Assembly (NCBI GenBank): GCA_963922205.1 | Contig: CAWUHX010000165.1 | Coordinates: 434,001-498,000, forward strand | From: Romanomermis culicivorax | Lineage: Eukaryota; Nematoda; Enoplea; Mermithida; Mermithidae | Direction of reading: 5' to 3' | DNA length: 64,000 nucleotides | In this document: in pieces, positions 34,826-47,600 of the stretch | Layout: each line of letters starts with the position of its first letter | How positions within the stretch are numbered: the stretch's first letter is position 1 | The notes under the pieces: generated by a model | Database searches by the model: none | Seen by the model: only the letters and a program-made list of their open reading frames with translations | What the model was told of the DNA's origin: nothing | Position numbers and translations under genes: made by a program

Positions 34826-36929
34826 ACGTGCTTTACCATGCAACTCACACATCTTTTACTTCTACCGTAAGTGAGAATTTGTAGTTTTAAGATTTTTTAT
34901 TGTTTCTTTGATGTGATGTGAAAGTTTTCATGCATGGTTAAGGCCCAATAAAAAGAGGTGGACTAGTTTATTAGAGAATACCCCGATGGAGCAGAAAAAA
35001 GTAGAATATACCTACTTGGATAGTTGCCAAGCTAGAAAAAGCATTGAACTAGCTTTTTGAGAACTTGAGTTAAAATTTAAAAAATCCACTTTTGTGATAT
35101 TGGATTTTTATTCTTTCTCATTAAAAATTTTTCATGTCCGTGGAAAAGAATTGGTAAAAATTGAAATTTTTTGGAAAATCCATTTTTGCTTTTCAACCCT
35201 CCCTCTCGAAAATTTTTTCCATGCATTTCTACTTCCAACCATACATGAAATTTGGGGGAAGGGTGGTTACAGAGGGGTGGATGCTGGTTTTTCGAGACAA
35301 AATCTCAAAAATACTAAAAAAATTTTTCATACAGGAAAAGACGTTCAATTTCAAAACTCTGGGTCCCCCATATCAGCCCCGCACATGTATGCTCCCAGTA
35401 CTGAGCTTCAACAGATGAGGAAAAAATCTGAAATTCAAACATAAGATTGACTTGAAACATTGCTTTACAAATATGGCATTTTCATTCAATAGGCGCTATA
35501 TGTATACTTTTTGTTCACTGTGACATACAATTCAATCCAGATATTGATCAAGAAGGACTATAATACATTAAAATTTCATGGCATAGAGCAGAGCAAGTTT
35601 ACCCATCACATTAACGGAGACAGAGATGAGTAATTAGTGAATAGTGTTTCATATTAAGGTGATACAATTTTGTTTCATGTAAAATCAAACATGCATCCAT
35701 TCAGAGACATAAGTTTGGCGATGATAATTGTGTCAAAGTAGAATGTGCATGGCTGAATCAAAAGCTTTTTAAAGACATTTTTGTATGCTTGATCCCGTTG
35801 CCCTGTTTGGCAGATAGTGCGCAATGACTGTAGCCAGGGCCCATATTTACTGAAGGTTTAATCTCGAGCTCAAAGATAATCTCGAACAAAAAAGCAACCA
35901 CGTGGCTAAAAATTTGGGTCAGCAAACATATTCTCACTTTTTGGCCATATGGCATTTTTGGTATAATATTCATTTTGAAATGATCGATACAGCGATCCCA
36001 CGAAAGTACGTTCAATGCGGAAAAAGTTAGTACGCTTATTTATTACAGTAAGCAATGAAAGATTTCTCTTGTCAGTGAGCGGCAAACAGGGCAGCTGAAA
36101 ATTTATTTCATTTATCTGACTACATGGTCAAAATTTTTCTAGTAGTGCTCACGGATCGATACGGTTCTAACCAAATCGATAATGATAAGCATGATGTTTT
36201 CAATATTTTAGTGTTTTCTACTTTCATTAATCTACAGCACAAAGTTTTCCACTAAGTGAAAGTTGCGTACCAAATTGAGCTTACTTTTTTGTTCTCGCTG
36301 CGACCATGATTTTAAATTAAATGGGCTATAGCAAAAAATTTTAATGTTCTGTTGAATGATAGAAAATACAAGAAAAGGGAAACCCATCAATAAATACTAT
36401 ATCTTCAACGGTGCATCATCGATCGCAAATCAGCATCGCAAAACTGTTTTCATCCACTAAAACAAGATTAAAGTTTATACTTTCTTCATTCCGAAGTAGC
36501 AGTTGTAAAGGTGATGGTTTCAGCACTTTTCGCTAGTAAATGAATAAATAAGTAAATAGAATGCTTGTAAATCAAAAAATGACAAAAATTGGAAATGTCG
36601 TAGACATTGTTTACATAAAACTTTTCAGAGATGGAATTTTATACTCGAAAAATTGTTTTCAATGTCTGTACGAATCACCTGGATTCAAAACAAAGCGGAT
36701 AAGTTAAAATTATGTTTTTCGTCGCTCGGATCGTACAGCTTTAACGCGGATTTCGAATCCAATAAGCAATTTGCCAAAATTTTCTTTTCATTGAGCCGTT
36801 GTGGTACAAAGTTTCCAAAACTTACTAATGCAGATAACGCCGTAGTAAAGATTATATTTTTCGCAAATTTTACTATTTTTGACTGCGGTTTTCTTCGAAG
36901 AATAATAGATTGAATAGGCGTTTGGAGAA

Positions 36930-37215
36930 ATACTAGCAATCGCTTATCCAGCTTTAGGGTTCTAATACAGTGTGCGAAAAAGGAAAAAAATTAACACTTG
37001 ACAAGTCTCCGCTTTAAACATTACAACTCGGGATTGGTCATATATGATGGAACCCATGACAAGATATACCATATACCATTTTATGCTTGACACAGCAATT
37101 CAGCATTTAGTAGAATAAAATCGAACCTCTTGTCCTACAACATTCAATAGCCACGTACGCTTTGCACATGAAAAATCAGAGATAAACGATAAATATTGCT
37201 TGACCAATGTTAGCA
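36930..37215. repeat. old dispersed repeat, inverted copy of 40620-41090
   Basis: Shared words in inverted orientation include CAATCGC(T/C)TATCC, TTCTAATACAG(T/C)GTGCGA, ATTACAACTC, ATGCTTGACACA, AAATCGAACCTC and ATCAGAGAT(A/G)AACGATAAAT. Neighbouring stretches 34830-36925 and 37220-40070 show no gene I can support. Confidence 0.6.
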
Positions 37216-40079
37216 GACGATAATCAAACTAAAGATAACAAATTCTCATTTTGCTTTAGATTTATTTTAGAATTCTTATTGTACCTGCAGATGTAAACAT
37301 AAATGAGAAATTTAGCATGGAACGCCATTATTTAATGCTGAGTTCATTTTTCATTAAGGAAAATCATAAGGGGAAATCGGTCCCCAACCCTCGCGTCAGC
37401 CGGTCAGAAAAGCCTTCAACAACTGACTAAACAACATATGTGGCAGCTAGACAAAAAAAGACAGTTCACATTCACACCACCAATTAAATCCATTTGCATG
37501 TCCTGTAGCTGGCTGCGCAAAATCGTTTTAATCCCGTAAATCTCTTGAAAACCATATGGAATCGAGAAATTTAAGTATCGGTCTCAACGACTGGCCTTAC
37601 ATGATGCAGCCACAGCAACATACAGCGAGTAGAAAATCGAAAACTGATGCCCTGACCTGCAAATTTCAATAAAGTACTACACTAATCTTCGGAAATAGGT
37701 ACTGATGATCAACCAGGCGGACAGATTATCAATTGGTTGGACTTTGGGGCGAAGACGTTCATGTGCAGTATTTACAGAAAATCAGCATCAATGTATACTA
37801 AAGAAATGTCACGATGGAATATGAGATTATCGAAAATACGATCCAAAAGTACTGGCAAAAGAAATACAAGAGGTGCCCAAATCCGAGCAGAATGAATTTT
37901 TTGGTGTAACAGTTTCCACACACTGGACGGTGGACGCTCTACCACCGGCTGCACAGTCCTAAGGGGATGCAGGGCTGTGTAGTTAGTGGTAGAGCAGCTA
38001 GCTACCATCCAGCGTGCAAAAACCAGTACATGATGATCATACCAGGAGGATGTTTGATTGCCTCAGCAGGAGGACGATGTGATGAATAAGGGCGAGGCAC
38101 TGCTGCGTTCACAACAGATTGCAGTGCTGTTAAATCAGTCGTGGTGCAGTTACCACCCAGTGAGTGAGAATCGTTATACTGGCAATAAACTTCAATCCAC
38201 TCTGACTGTTTTGACAATTGAGTTATTTTAACTAAACTGATCTATTTTGAAAATTGACAATGACAAAACTTCGGCAATTAAAATATTTTAACTAAACTGA
38301 TGAATTTATTTTGTATCTTTCATGATATTCTTTTGACACACTATACTTTTAATTCAACTAAGATTATTCTAAATTCATCATTTTGAATACCATGTTTACA
38401 GCAACAAGCACAATAAGAATTAGACATGTATCGGTTCCCGGACCCCGACCCGATATTATTAAAATTTCTAACTCGGAACCGTTATTTTCAAAATATGCCA
38501 TCTGATAAATTTACAAAGATTATACTAGTGACGCGAACCAGTTATTGCATCTCAACCGAACCATACGATTTTGAAATGACGTTGTACTATTTTTACTTTT
38601 TTTACGTTTTAAGACGCAGTTTCTGAGAATTTCCGCCTTGACTATGATAAGTTAAAAATTAATCATACCCAAAAATCGGGTACGTTGAGTAGTTTTACAT
38701 GCTGAGTATCATCCTGGAAGTTATTTTGCATGAAAGTCAAAATTCACGCGGCTACAATATTCCAAACATTAGAATTTTCCAATTTTTTAGCATAGTAAAA
38801 CATTATATAGTAAAACATTCATTATATATAGTAAATTTATAGTAAAAAAAACCGATAGTAAAACATTCATTATATGCAGTAGTCAATTCTTCATAGTTTC
38901 GTTAAAAAACAGCTTTTTAAAATTTTAAACTTCACACGTTTTACACTTCCTAAAGTCTCCAGGTGGACCTGAAAAAACGAAGAGATAATCTGGACCTCTT
39001 TACGTGCACCTCCTCATTGGATGCCGCAGAATCTTTGTTCACCATTTTTGTAGGCACTAATGTCCAACATATTGTGTTAAAATCTCCATCCAATTTACTT
39101 ACCGTTTTGGGAGTTGTAGCGATCGGCACACACCGTACAGTCATTCAAATCCGGATAAATCCTCAACCAATTACCTAATACATTAGAAGAAAAAATGTGG
39201 CATGAAGTCTCGGTAAATTTTCATTTATCTAGCTTTGATGGTTGCTGAACGATATGTTTCAAATGAGAACTTTCATTTTCAAAAATTTGGACCATTTTCA
39301 TTAGATTTTAGAAATCGAGTTGACGTCTATTCACAAGAAAACGGTATGTTATTCAGAAACCCTTTGCTGTATTGGAAAGGCACTACAATCGAATGTCATT
39401 TGATATATTTTTATCTGGCTAACATCAAGTGGTGCAAAACAAGGTGTCCTTGACCTTAACTGTAGGGCACTTCCTCCTCACGCCTTATAGCAGAGGCTGG
39501 AGTCAGACAGACGTCATTCACTTTGTAATATTAGACTCGCAGCTTTGATTTTCTTCAATCAAGTTACTGATCAGATCAGACAAATTTTTTTGCCTCTTTT
39601 CCGAGACATTCTGTTGCGCAACCATTATGGATAGATCGATAAAATGGTACCAGAGATGTGAATCACGTCTTCTTTTATATTTCATCTAATCAGAATGTTT
39701 TCAATGTTTCGATGCGTTGGTGGCATATTTATTGGCATTAAACATTATTTTAGTATCAATTTTCAACATGAGCAGACATCTACAGCCCCCAACGTGGTAC
39801 GCAAACCTGATTGAAATTTAAATACAATGTGTTAGACATTAGTGGCTACAGAAATGAAGAAAAATCTTAAAGGAAAGTGCTCAAAAAAGCTCCAAATGAC
39901 TTCTTCGGATCATTCCGACTTCAATTTTGACACTTTGAAATAGCATAAAAAATGTAAAGTAAAAGATCAGAAAATTTTTTTCATACCTACGCATAAAATG
40001 AACATCTGGCTACACAGGGTCACGTCTTTTCTGAGGCAGAAAAATTCCACAAAATGTAAAACTTCCAAATTTTGGAGCA

Positions 40080-40265
40080 GGTATGCAAAGTTTGACTTTT
40101 GTGCCGAGTGAGAAGCTCGAACCCTCGACCTTCTGCATACACGGCAGACGCGCTACCAACTGGAACCGAGCCATGTGGATGGTTCGGAAATTGTGGTTGT
40201 AGTGGTGGTGCGGGACATGCCGCGCAATGAATAGCCAGACGCACCAGTACAACACACGATACTCG
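40080..40265 (-). repeat. tRNA-like SINE or tRNA pseudogene
   Basis: On the minus strand CCAGTTGGTAGCGCG resembles a D-arm/A-box, TCTGC-CGTGTAT-GCAGA an anticodon arm, and GAGGGTTCGAGCTTCTC a T-arm with B-box. The base before the anticodon is G instead of U and no acceptor stem pairs, so it is not a working tRNA. A non-tRNA body would lie either side. Confidence 0.5.
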
Positions 40266-40619
40266 GCATGTAAAACTATTCAAAATATCTCAATTTAAGA
40301 TATTACCAATTTTTAACTCATAGATCAATCGAGCAGACAGCCGAATGTTTCAGAAATGATGTCTTAATGATGTCACACAGATTAGCGTGTGGACAAATAT
40401 AACTGAACCGGACCAGAAACAGGACCCAAAATTACCCGACTATTTTGCTGGACCCGGACCTGGTATTCTCGAAATTTTAGACCCGAGCCCAATATTCTTA
40501 AAATTTTGGATCCGAACCAGAACCCGATACTTTCAAAATTTACTACCTCATACATCCGTAATAAAAATGACAAAATAAATTTAGAGCAAACTGGCAATTT
40601 ATTATATTTAGTTTACCTG

Positions 40620-41090
40620 GCAACACTTGTCAAGCAATAATATTTATCGTTCATCTCTGATTTTTCTCGAGCAAAGCATACATGGCTATTAGATCTTGTG
40701 GGATACGAGGTTCGATTTCATACTACCAAGCGTGGAGTTGTTGTGTCAAGCATGAAAATTTATCAAGTGTAAGAATTTCATTTTTTAAAAATTTCATTGC
40801 ATGTAGCAGTGAAATTAAAAGTCCAGAAAACCACTGAACCAACCGTTTGGATGCCACGTTAAAAAATTGTCGATGATTTACATATTCTAAAATTGGTCAT
40901 AGGATTTTTATCGTGTACCTTAAATTTTTTGAATACTGTTAGGTATATGAATGGTACACGTTCTGGTGAAATAGGGTCCGATTTTATACGACCAATCTTG
41001 AGTTGTAATATTTAAATTCAAAATTTGTTAAATGAAATTTTTTATTTTTGTCGCACGCTGTATTAGAATTAAGAGGGATAGGCGATTGAC
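40620..41090. repeat. old dispersed repeat, inverted copy of 36930-37215
   Basis: See 36930-37215. It lies downstream of the calpain stop. No polyadenylation site could be assigned with confidence between here and 41654. Confidence 0.55.
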
Positions 41091-41654
41091 AATATCTTTA
41101 CAAACACCTGTTCAACCTATTATCGACTAAAGAAAACCGCACTCAATGTTAAAATTTGCGACAAATATAAATGGTACTACGGCGTTATTTGTGTAAATTT
41201 TGGACACTACATACCACAACAGCTCAATAAAAAGATTATATTGCGCAAAATGCCTACCGGATTAAAAATCAGCGACAACAGTTGTACAATATATCTTCAA
41301 ACGACAAAAAACAAAATTTTGACTTATCCTCACTCAAAGTGGTCCTTGCAGAAATTGACTCTTAAAGGTAAGTCGAGTATGCTTATAAATTTTCAGTCCT
41401 ATGTTGCATGTGGTTTATCAGAAAATCATGGCAATATGAAACAGTACTGGTTTTCCTTTAATATTGCTTGCAAGAATTCCAAGAAAAATTGACAGGACTA
41501 CAACGTAGGAAAGTAAGCCGCCGCGCATTGCAGGTTTTTCGAATGCGAAGGCATTTCTTTCTGTTGCGAATTTTGAAATAAAGACGAAGACATCAGTGAT
41601 TAATTTGCCTAAAGAAGTATGTGGTGATCATCCGAACTTAAAAAATATTCAACA

Positions 41655-44600
41655 TCATCTCGTTCCTAGAAGATATTTCAACAACCTGGCATAAATTCTC
41701 ACTTCATGTGACGTCAGTTTTATAAATCCACTATGAGCGGCATCTCTCCTGTTGAAGGCGTCTGTATTTACACAGCAGTGTTTTTAATACAAATTTCGAT
41801 TCTCGCACAATCAAAATGTGACTCACTGAACGTACAAATCAAATGTAATATGCACGCAACAAAATCTCCAAACCGCAAAGTGCCGTCGCGACGCATATAA
41901 CGCAACAGCAATAGATGAATCAAATCCGTGTTTAATTGGAATCCTGCACAATAACACATCATTAAAAACGAATTCAAAAATGAACACATAATTTACACAT
42001 ACCTACGTCAGCAAGAGCTTCTCGTAATTTTTCGGCTTTCATAACACCGGCTGTTGCTTTGCTATAGTGACCCAAAATTTCCTAAATATAAAACCTAAAA
42101 TATATAAAGCCTCCGGAGTGGGCAGTGTTCATTAATGTATGGTCGAACGTTTTATAAAGATTAGAAACGACATCAGATGGTGAAAAACATTAGCTTTTAG
42201 TTTGAGATTGTCAAAGCATATTTTTTTCTATTTTTCGGTCTCCAAGTCAACTCAGGTCAACACGTTTACCGAACATGTCAGACAAAATATAAAAAAAAAC
42301 TCTGGGGCTATCTTTCACAAAACCTAGAAATTTTTCAATTCGCCCAAAATCAACTGCTTAGCTATGTATTCAAGCCAGTAGCCAGGAATTTTTTTTCGGG
42401 GAGCACACATTTTTTCACTCAATTTATTGTAAAATTGGTATTTCTGACATTTTTAAATTTTTAAACAGCTGAAACATTTTCACAGTTGAAACATTTTTAA
42501 ACAGTTGAAACATTCCCCTGCCTACAGTGTATGCATTGAATTTCGTGATAAATGCCGAACAAGAATCTCAAAACGTTATATATGTATGTATAACTTCAGA
42601 ATGTAATGCATAAGTACAATATTACCTGCCAAACTTTCAAGCTGCACAAGAAATCTTTGAATTTTTCGAAACTCAAACGACCCAGATGATTCTGTGGCTG
42701 AAGAATGAAATAGAACTCAAGAGTGAAACTGTGAATACACACTAGTTGCAATTTTCGCTTATTTATACCTGAAAAGCAGCTAAAACACGCTTGCAAACGT
42801 CCAAACTGGCGCATGATTTCATATAGTCTATAAAACCATGGCGAAATGTACTATAAGCCATAAATCTTGGAAATCGTGATAAGGGTTACCAAAGAACTAA
42901 AAGCTAGCTATAAAACTCGTTTTTTCACAAACAACCGACAATCTTATCAATAGGATATGACAACAAGAATACGCAACGTTCCTATTACATGAAAATCAAG
43001 GACACACAATTGGACCAGGCTTCAATCGATCTTAAGGTTATGTACTATTTCTAACTGGAACGGCAATAAATCTTATTTATATCGGTTAACTGCTGCCAGA
43101 AATAAGTAATATAGTTTCGGTATTATTGACTTCACTAACCGTTCGGCAGACAACTGTGAAGAAGTTCTTGTAATTCGTATGCGTTAATGGTTCTATTCTT
43201 AAAATTAAAAAACCATAGAAATGACAAAAAATGCATACAAAGGTAGGCTATGATTGTACTTCGTCAGCAAACGATATGAACATATTTTTGTAACTTTCCA
43301 TTCCATCTCCCGTCTGGAAATAAAAACTTCATAAGACACGATAAGACCGCAGTGCTTATGATAATATGGAAATTACACTAACTTTGATTATCGGCGATTT
43401 CGTAATGTCCAGAGGGAAGTCCAGAATGCTAAAAGTTTTGAATTACGGAATAAATAAAATAAATGCGACCACAAAAAACGAAGAATATAACGTGTTTTTT
43501 TCGTAAAACATCAACCAAAGAACTTTGTTGAAGAATTTTCACTGGGCGTAACAAAAACTCATGATTCTGATCTCGAGCAAAAAAGCTTAGCTATGAAACG
43601 ACTAATTTTCGATGCTTGGCATTTGACAGTATAAAAGACAATGCGTTTTCAAAAATGTTCGGACATGAAGTGAATTCAGTAATAATTCTCACTTCAAATT
43701 GATTGGAGCCGCGCTGTAGACTCTTAACGTAAAAGTGCCTTCCTGTCCGCAATCATATGTCGATGGAACAACGACGTATGCACCAGGATCTAGAAAAATT
43801 CTTAAAACGACCTGAAATATTAAAGAGTACGACAAAGTGAGAATTAGTGGCTATATCATATAGAAATAACCTGTCTAGAATTGCTATAAACACTATTGGC
43901 CAACGCTTTGCTGGTTCGAAAGAATGAGGCTGGAAAAATACCAGGAGGCGAGTGCATTTCGGGTGCCTAAAAATTTTCTAGAAATAAGACCACGTCGTGG
44001 AAGCTGGAAGATGAAGGTTCCTAAAACAATTTGGAATGAAACTTACCCTATATACAGAAAAACCAACGACTCTTGGATCTTGCACGTTATGTTGCAACAA
44101 TGCAATTATGACTTCCTCGGGACTTGTCATCGATAACATCAATTGCGGATTAATATGGAAAGTGTCTCAAAAAAAGAACTACAAAATTACGGACTTCCAA
44201 GGAGGTTGAACTCAAAAATTTTATGAACTAGGACTGCTGACATAATATGAGCTACATTAACTAACAAGAATATTTAAATTTAAAAGTAACAATTGTACCA
44301 ATATTATTACGGCAGCCACCGGCCGTCGACCCTTTTTTCCAAAATCCCTGAAATATCCGACAATGCGGGATAATCAGGGAGTTTTGTTTGAAGCGTAATT
44401 CCGATTGGTAAGTTTCGTCATCCAAATAGACAATTTCCAGACGAGAAAACATGACGCAAAAGATCTTCCAGTCCATCCTGTTGGCATGTTAAATAACAAT
44501 CATACATCCGGTTTTTGTACTTCGAGATGGTTAACCAAAAACCTACCAAAACTCGTTTAAAGGCAATCGCGCTACACCAAGCCGATCTTTTTCTTTCGGA

Positions 44601-47600
44601 CTTAACTGCTTCCATTCCGGGCCTCTAAACTTCGATAATTACGCGCATAAAGATGGATGATACTATATTATTGGATTTCCTTCTAAAATATCTAACAAAT
44701 GTTGCATATACAAAAATTATTTTTAATTCTCAATTATGCAACATGATTAGCACATTTTACTGTGCTTAACCTTTGACCTGATTCGAATCAAAACCTTTAA
44801 AAAACCCAAGCAAACGAATCAATCTCCAAATAGAATTGGTCAAAAAAAATTTTATAATTTTTTCGCAAAAAAGTTCTTAAAAGGAATTACAACGGTTGAA
44901 CTTACTCCAAAACTCCCCACGGACCGGAATAGTAGGGCAATCCAGGCGACAAGCGTAAGCGAATCAGTGTAAATGTTGAACCGTCAGCGATATGAACCTT
45001 GAATTTTGATAATTTGTCAAAAAATGGGTACATCAGCGCATCAGAACTGAAAAATCCTCACGATTTCTATTGCGCAAATACAGTAATGTCGACCGGCGAT
45101 TAAACCGTAGGGCAACGGTTTCTGTGATTCCTAAGAACAAAATATATCCCAACGTATATCGATCTTCGACGGCATAATTTTAACATGCTTTTACATTCCA
45201 AAAGTTGTTATTTTGAGCATTAAAATTGAACTGACAAACGAAGTTAGAGAGATCTACTTTTGAACAGTTTCTTAGAATTAATCTACACTGTTAAGCTCTC
45301 ATCGTTTTATTTCCGTTACTCATTTTAGATTATTTCAGACGCACTCCAGAATAAAAATTCAAACCACTCAAAAATCAGTACTTCCCAGGGACCAGAACCA
45401 ACAATGCAGAATACAATCTTCAGGGGGCTCTGTACAGTGACAATTATATATGTGCATGGTACCAGTTTCAGACCGGGAATAAATCCCCAAATCGTTGAGT
45501 AGCAAATTTTTTTCCTAATTTTATAAAAGTACAGTTTATTTAGGATGCCAACATGATGTTCAGTTATTTCTACTGACTGACACTTTCAATGTTCAGTGCG
45601 AATATCGATTTGTCAATAATGTTGTTGTCTAATAAACAGGTTGTTATTTGTCAATAAGAACCTGTTTATTAGACAACCACAAAAAACTTGCAACCACTCA
45701 TACATGCAAAAAGGGTATGGACAGGGTATGGATTTAACCTACCCTAAAAAATTTGGCAGAAGTTTACTATAGGCCAAAAATTTGGCAAAAGTCTATTATA
45801 GGCCAAAAATTTGGCAAAGTAAAATGCAACAAACATTTTTAAAAGATTAAATTACAAAAAGATCAATTTAAAACACAGTTTATGATTAATGTCAGCAAAC
45901 AACTTTGCTGAGTAATTATTGATACAAAAGTGAATAAATTTTCATTTTAAAGTAAAAAATTACTTTTATGGAAAAAATTACTCAAGGACCAATTTTGGCC
46001 ATTTTCTATACACTGGCACCCCTGACCGTGTGCATGTATGCAACCACTGATTGTACAGCCGAAGACTAGCCGGCCAAAATTGACTGACAGTAAATCCCTG
46101 ACCAACGACTCAGCCCGGGTATAGTCCCCGGGCTCCCCCCCCCCCCTATACGCATGTATGGTGGCAATAATTTGGAACTTACAGAAACGCACGTTACGAT
46201 AGTAGTCATTTTCAACGCTCGACTCAAATGTCTAAGGCACGAATCATCGGGTGTAACGGGTACCGAGTCCGCAGTCCCGCCGGTCAACTCGTTGAAAACG
46301 TCGACACTAGTCGTATACTTCAGTGCTTCGTAGCTTCCGTGTAACCTGAAGAAGAACTTCCATAGTCTAAAAAACGCTAATGCATGTTTGGCTAAGTTAC
46401 TTGGCGTAAGCTTTTTCCAACAAGGCAGCCCATACTTGACTTGATTTTTCGGAATGAGTAAACGCCAATTTTTCGTTCACTACAGGTAATCTATCGTCAA
46501 CGATGACCTGAAAAAGTTGAGCAACATTTGATGAAGATAATAAGTGATTGGAAAACGCAACGAATGACGCAAAATATTCACATCAGTTGTCAAGACATGA
46601 ACACGATTCTTACTCGATAAAAAAATGATTTAAATTTCATGAATATAGACTGAGATTCAACGCACACAGAAGCATAAACGAGCCTAAATTATTTTTTCGA
46701 TCAGTGGATGATTTCTGAACAGTGTCTTGAGAAATTGTCTTATCATGTCCTTAACTTAAGACGTAGCTGCATGTCCTAGAGCATTGTAAGGAGACGGACT
46801 TCAACATTTCATTGATCATAAAATGACACATTTAAAGCAAAAACCACACTCGAAACATCAATTGAACATAAAATTTTAAAGAAAGATTTAGGTGACAGAC
46901 ACCTGGGCCCGGTTTTTCGAACTACATATTAGGAAAAAGTTACACTATCGCTCTATGCGACACTAAGCGCGAAAGTAACGAAACTGAAATTATAAAATAT
47001 GATTTTCTTTTTTCCAACACTTTCTTTCATTGACTTTGGAAATCTAAGTTACCTACTCGGTTTAGTGAAACCGCAATATTTACCCCTCACCTCTGTCCAT
47101 TCTCCGGCCCATCGAAAGTGAAAATGGAAAATGCCGGCGTAAGAATATTCTTTGGAAAATCCTTGATCAGCGGGAACGGTGCGGTAAAATAAACCCCGGT
47201 ATTGATACATAATACCCAATACTGATGAAAACCAACTATCGCCTGAAGAATAGAGCTTTGGAAAGAATCGAAGGGAGTAGAACGAATAAGTGAACATTAT
47301 ACGGTGCTTGTATGTAGAGATTGGAATAACAGAGCAATTGTAATGAGTTTTTCAGCACTCCCCATGATTTTTTTCACGAATTGGTTGACATTCTATGGGG
47401 AAGCATTTCTAAATAAATATATTAAAAAATTTTATAAAAATCTATGAATACAATGAAACGAGTTATGGAGCTGAACGTTCAGTGACACGTTTTGGGCTAT
47501 CCTATATTCCGTGACAGAAGAAATGAGACCGAGTGTGAGAGAAGTTGAATTTTCAGAATATTCAGCTTGAGTAGTTTTGATTTGTGCAAAAGAAAATTTC

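Noticed and set aside
37772..38217. Two consecutive minus-strand open frames resembling a small gene
   Set aside because: No recognisable domain, no supporting splice sites, and internally similar repetitive sequence; left as unassigned spacer.
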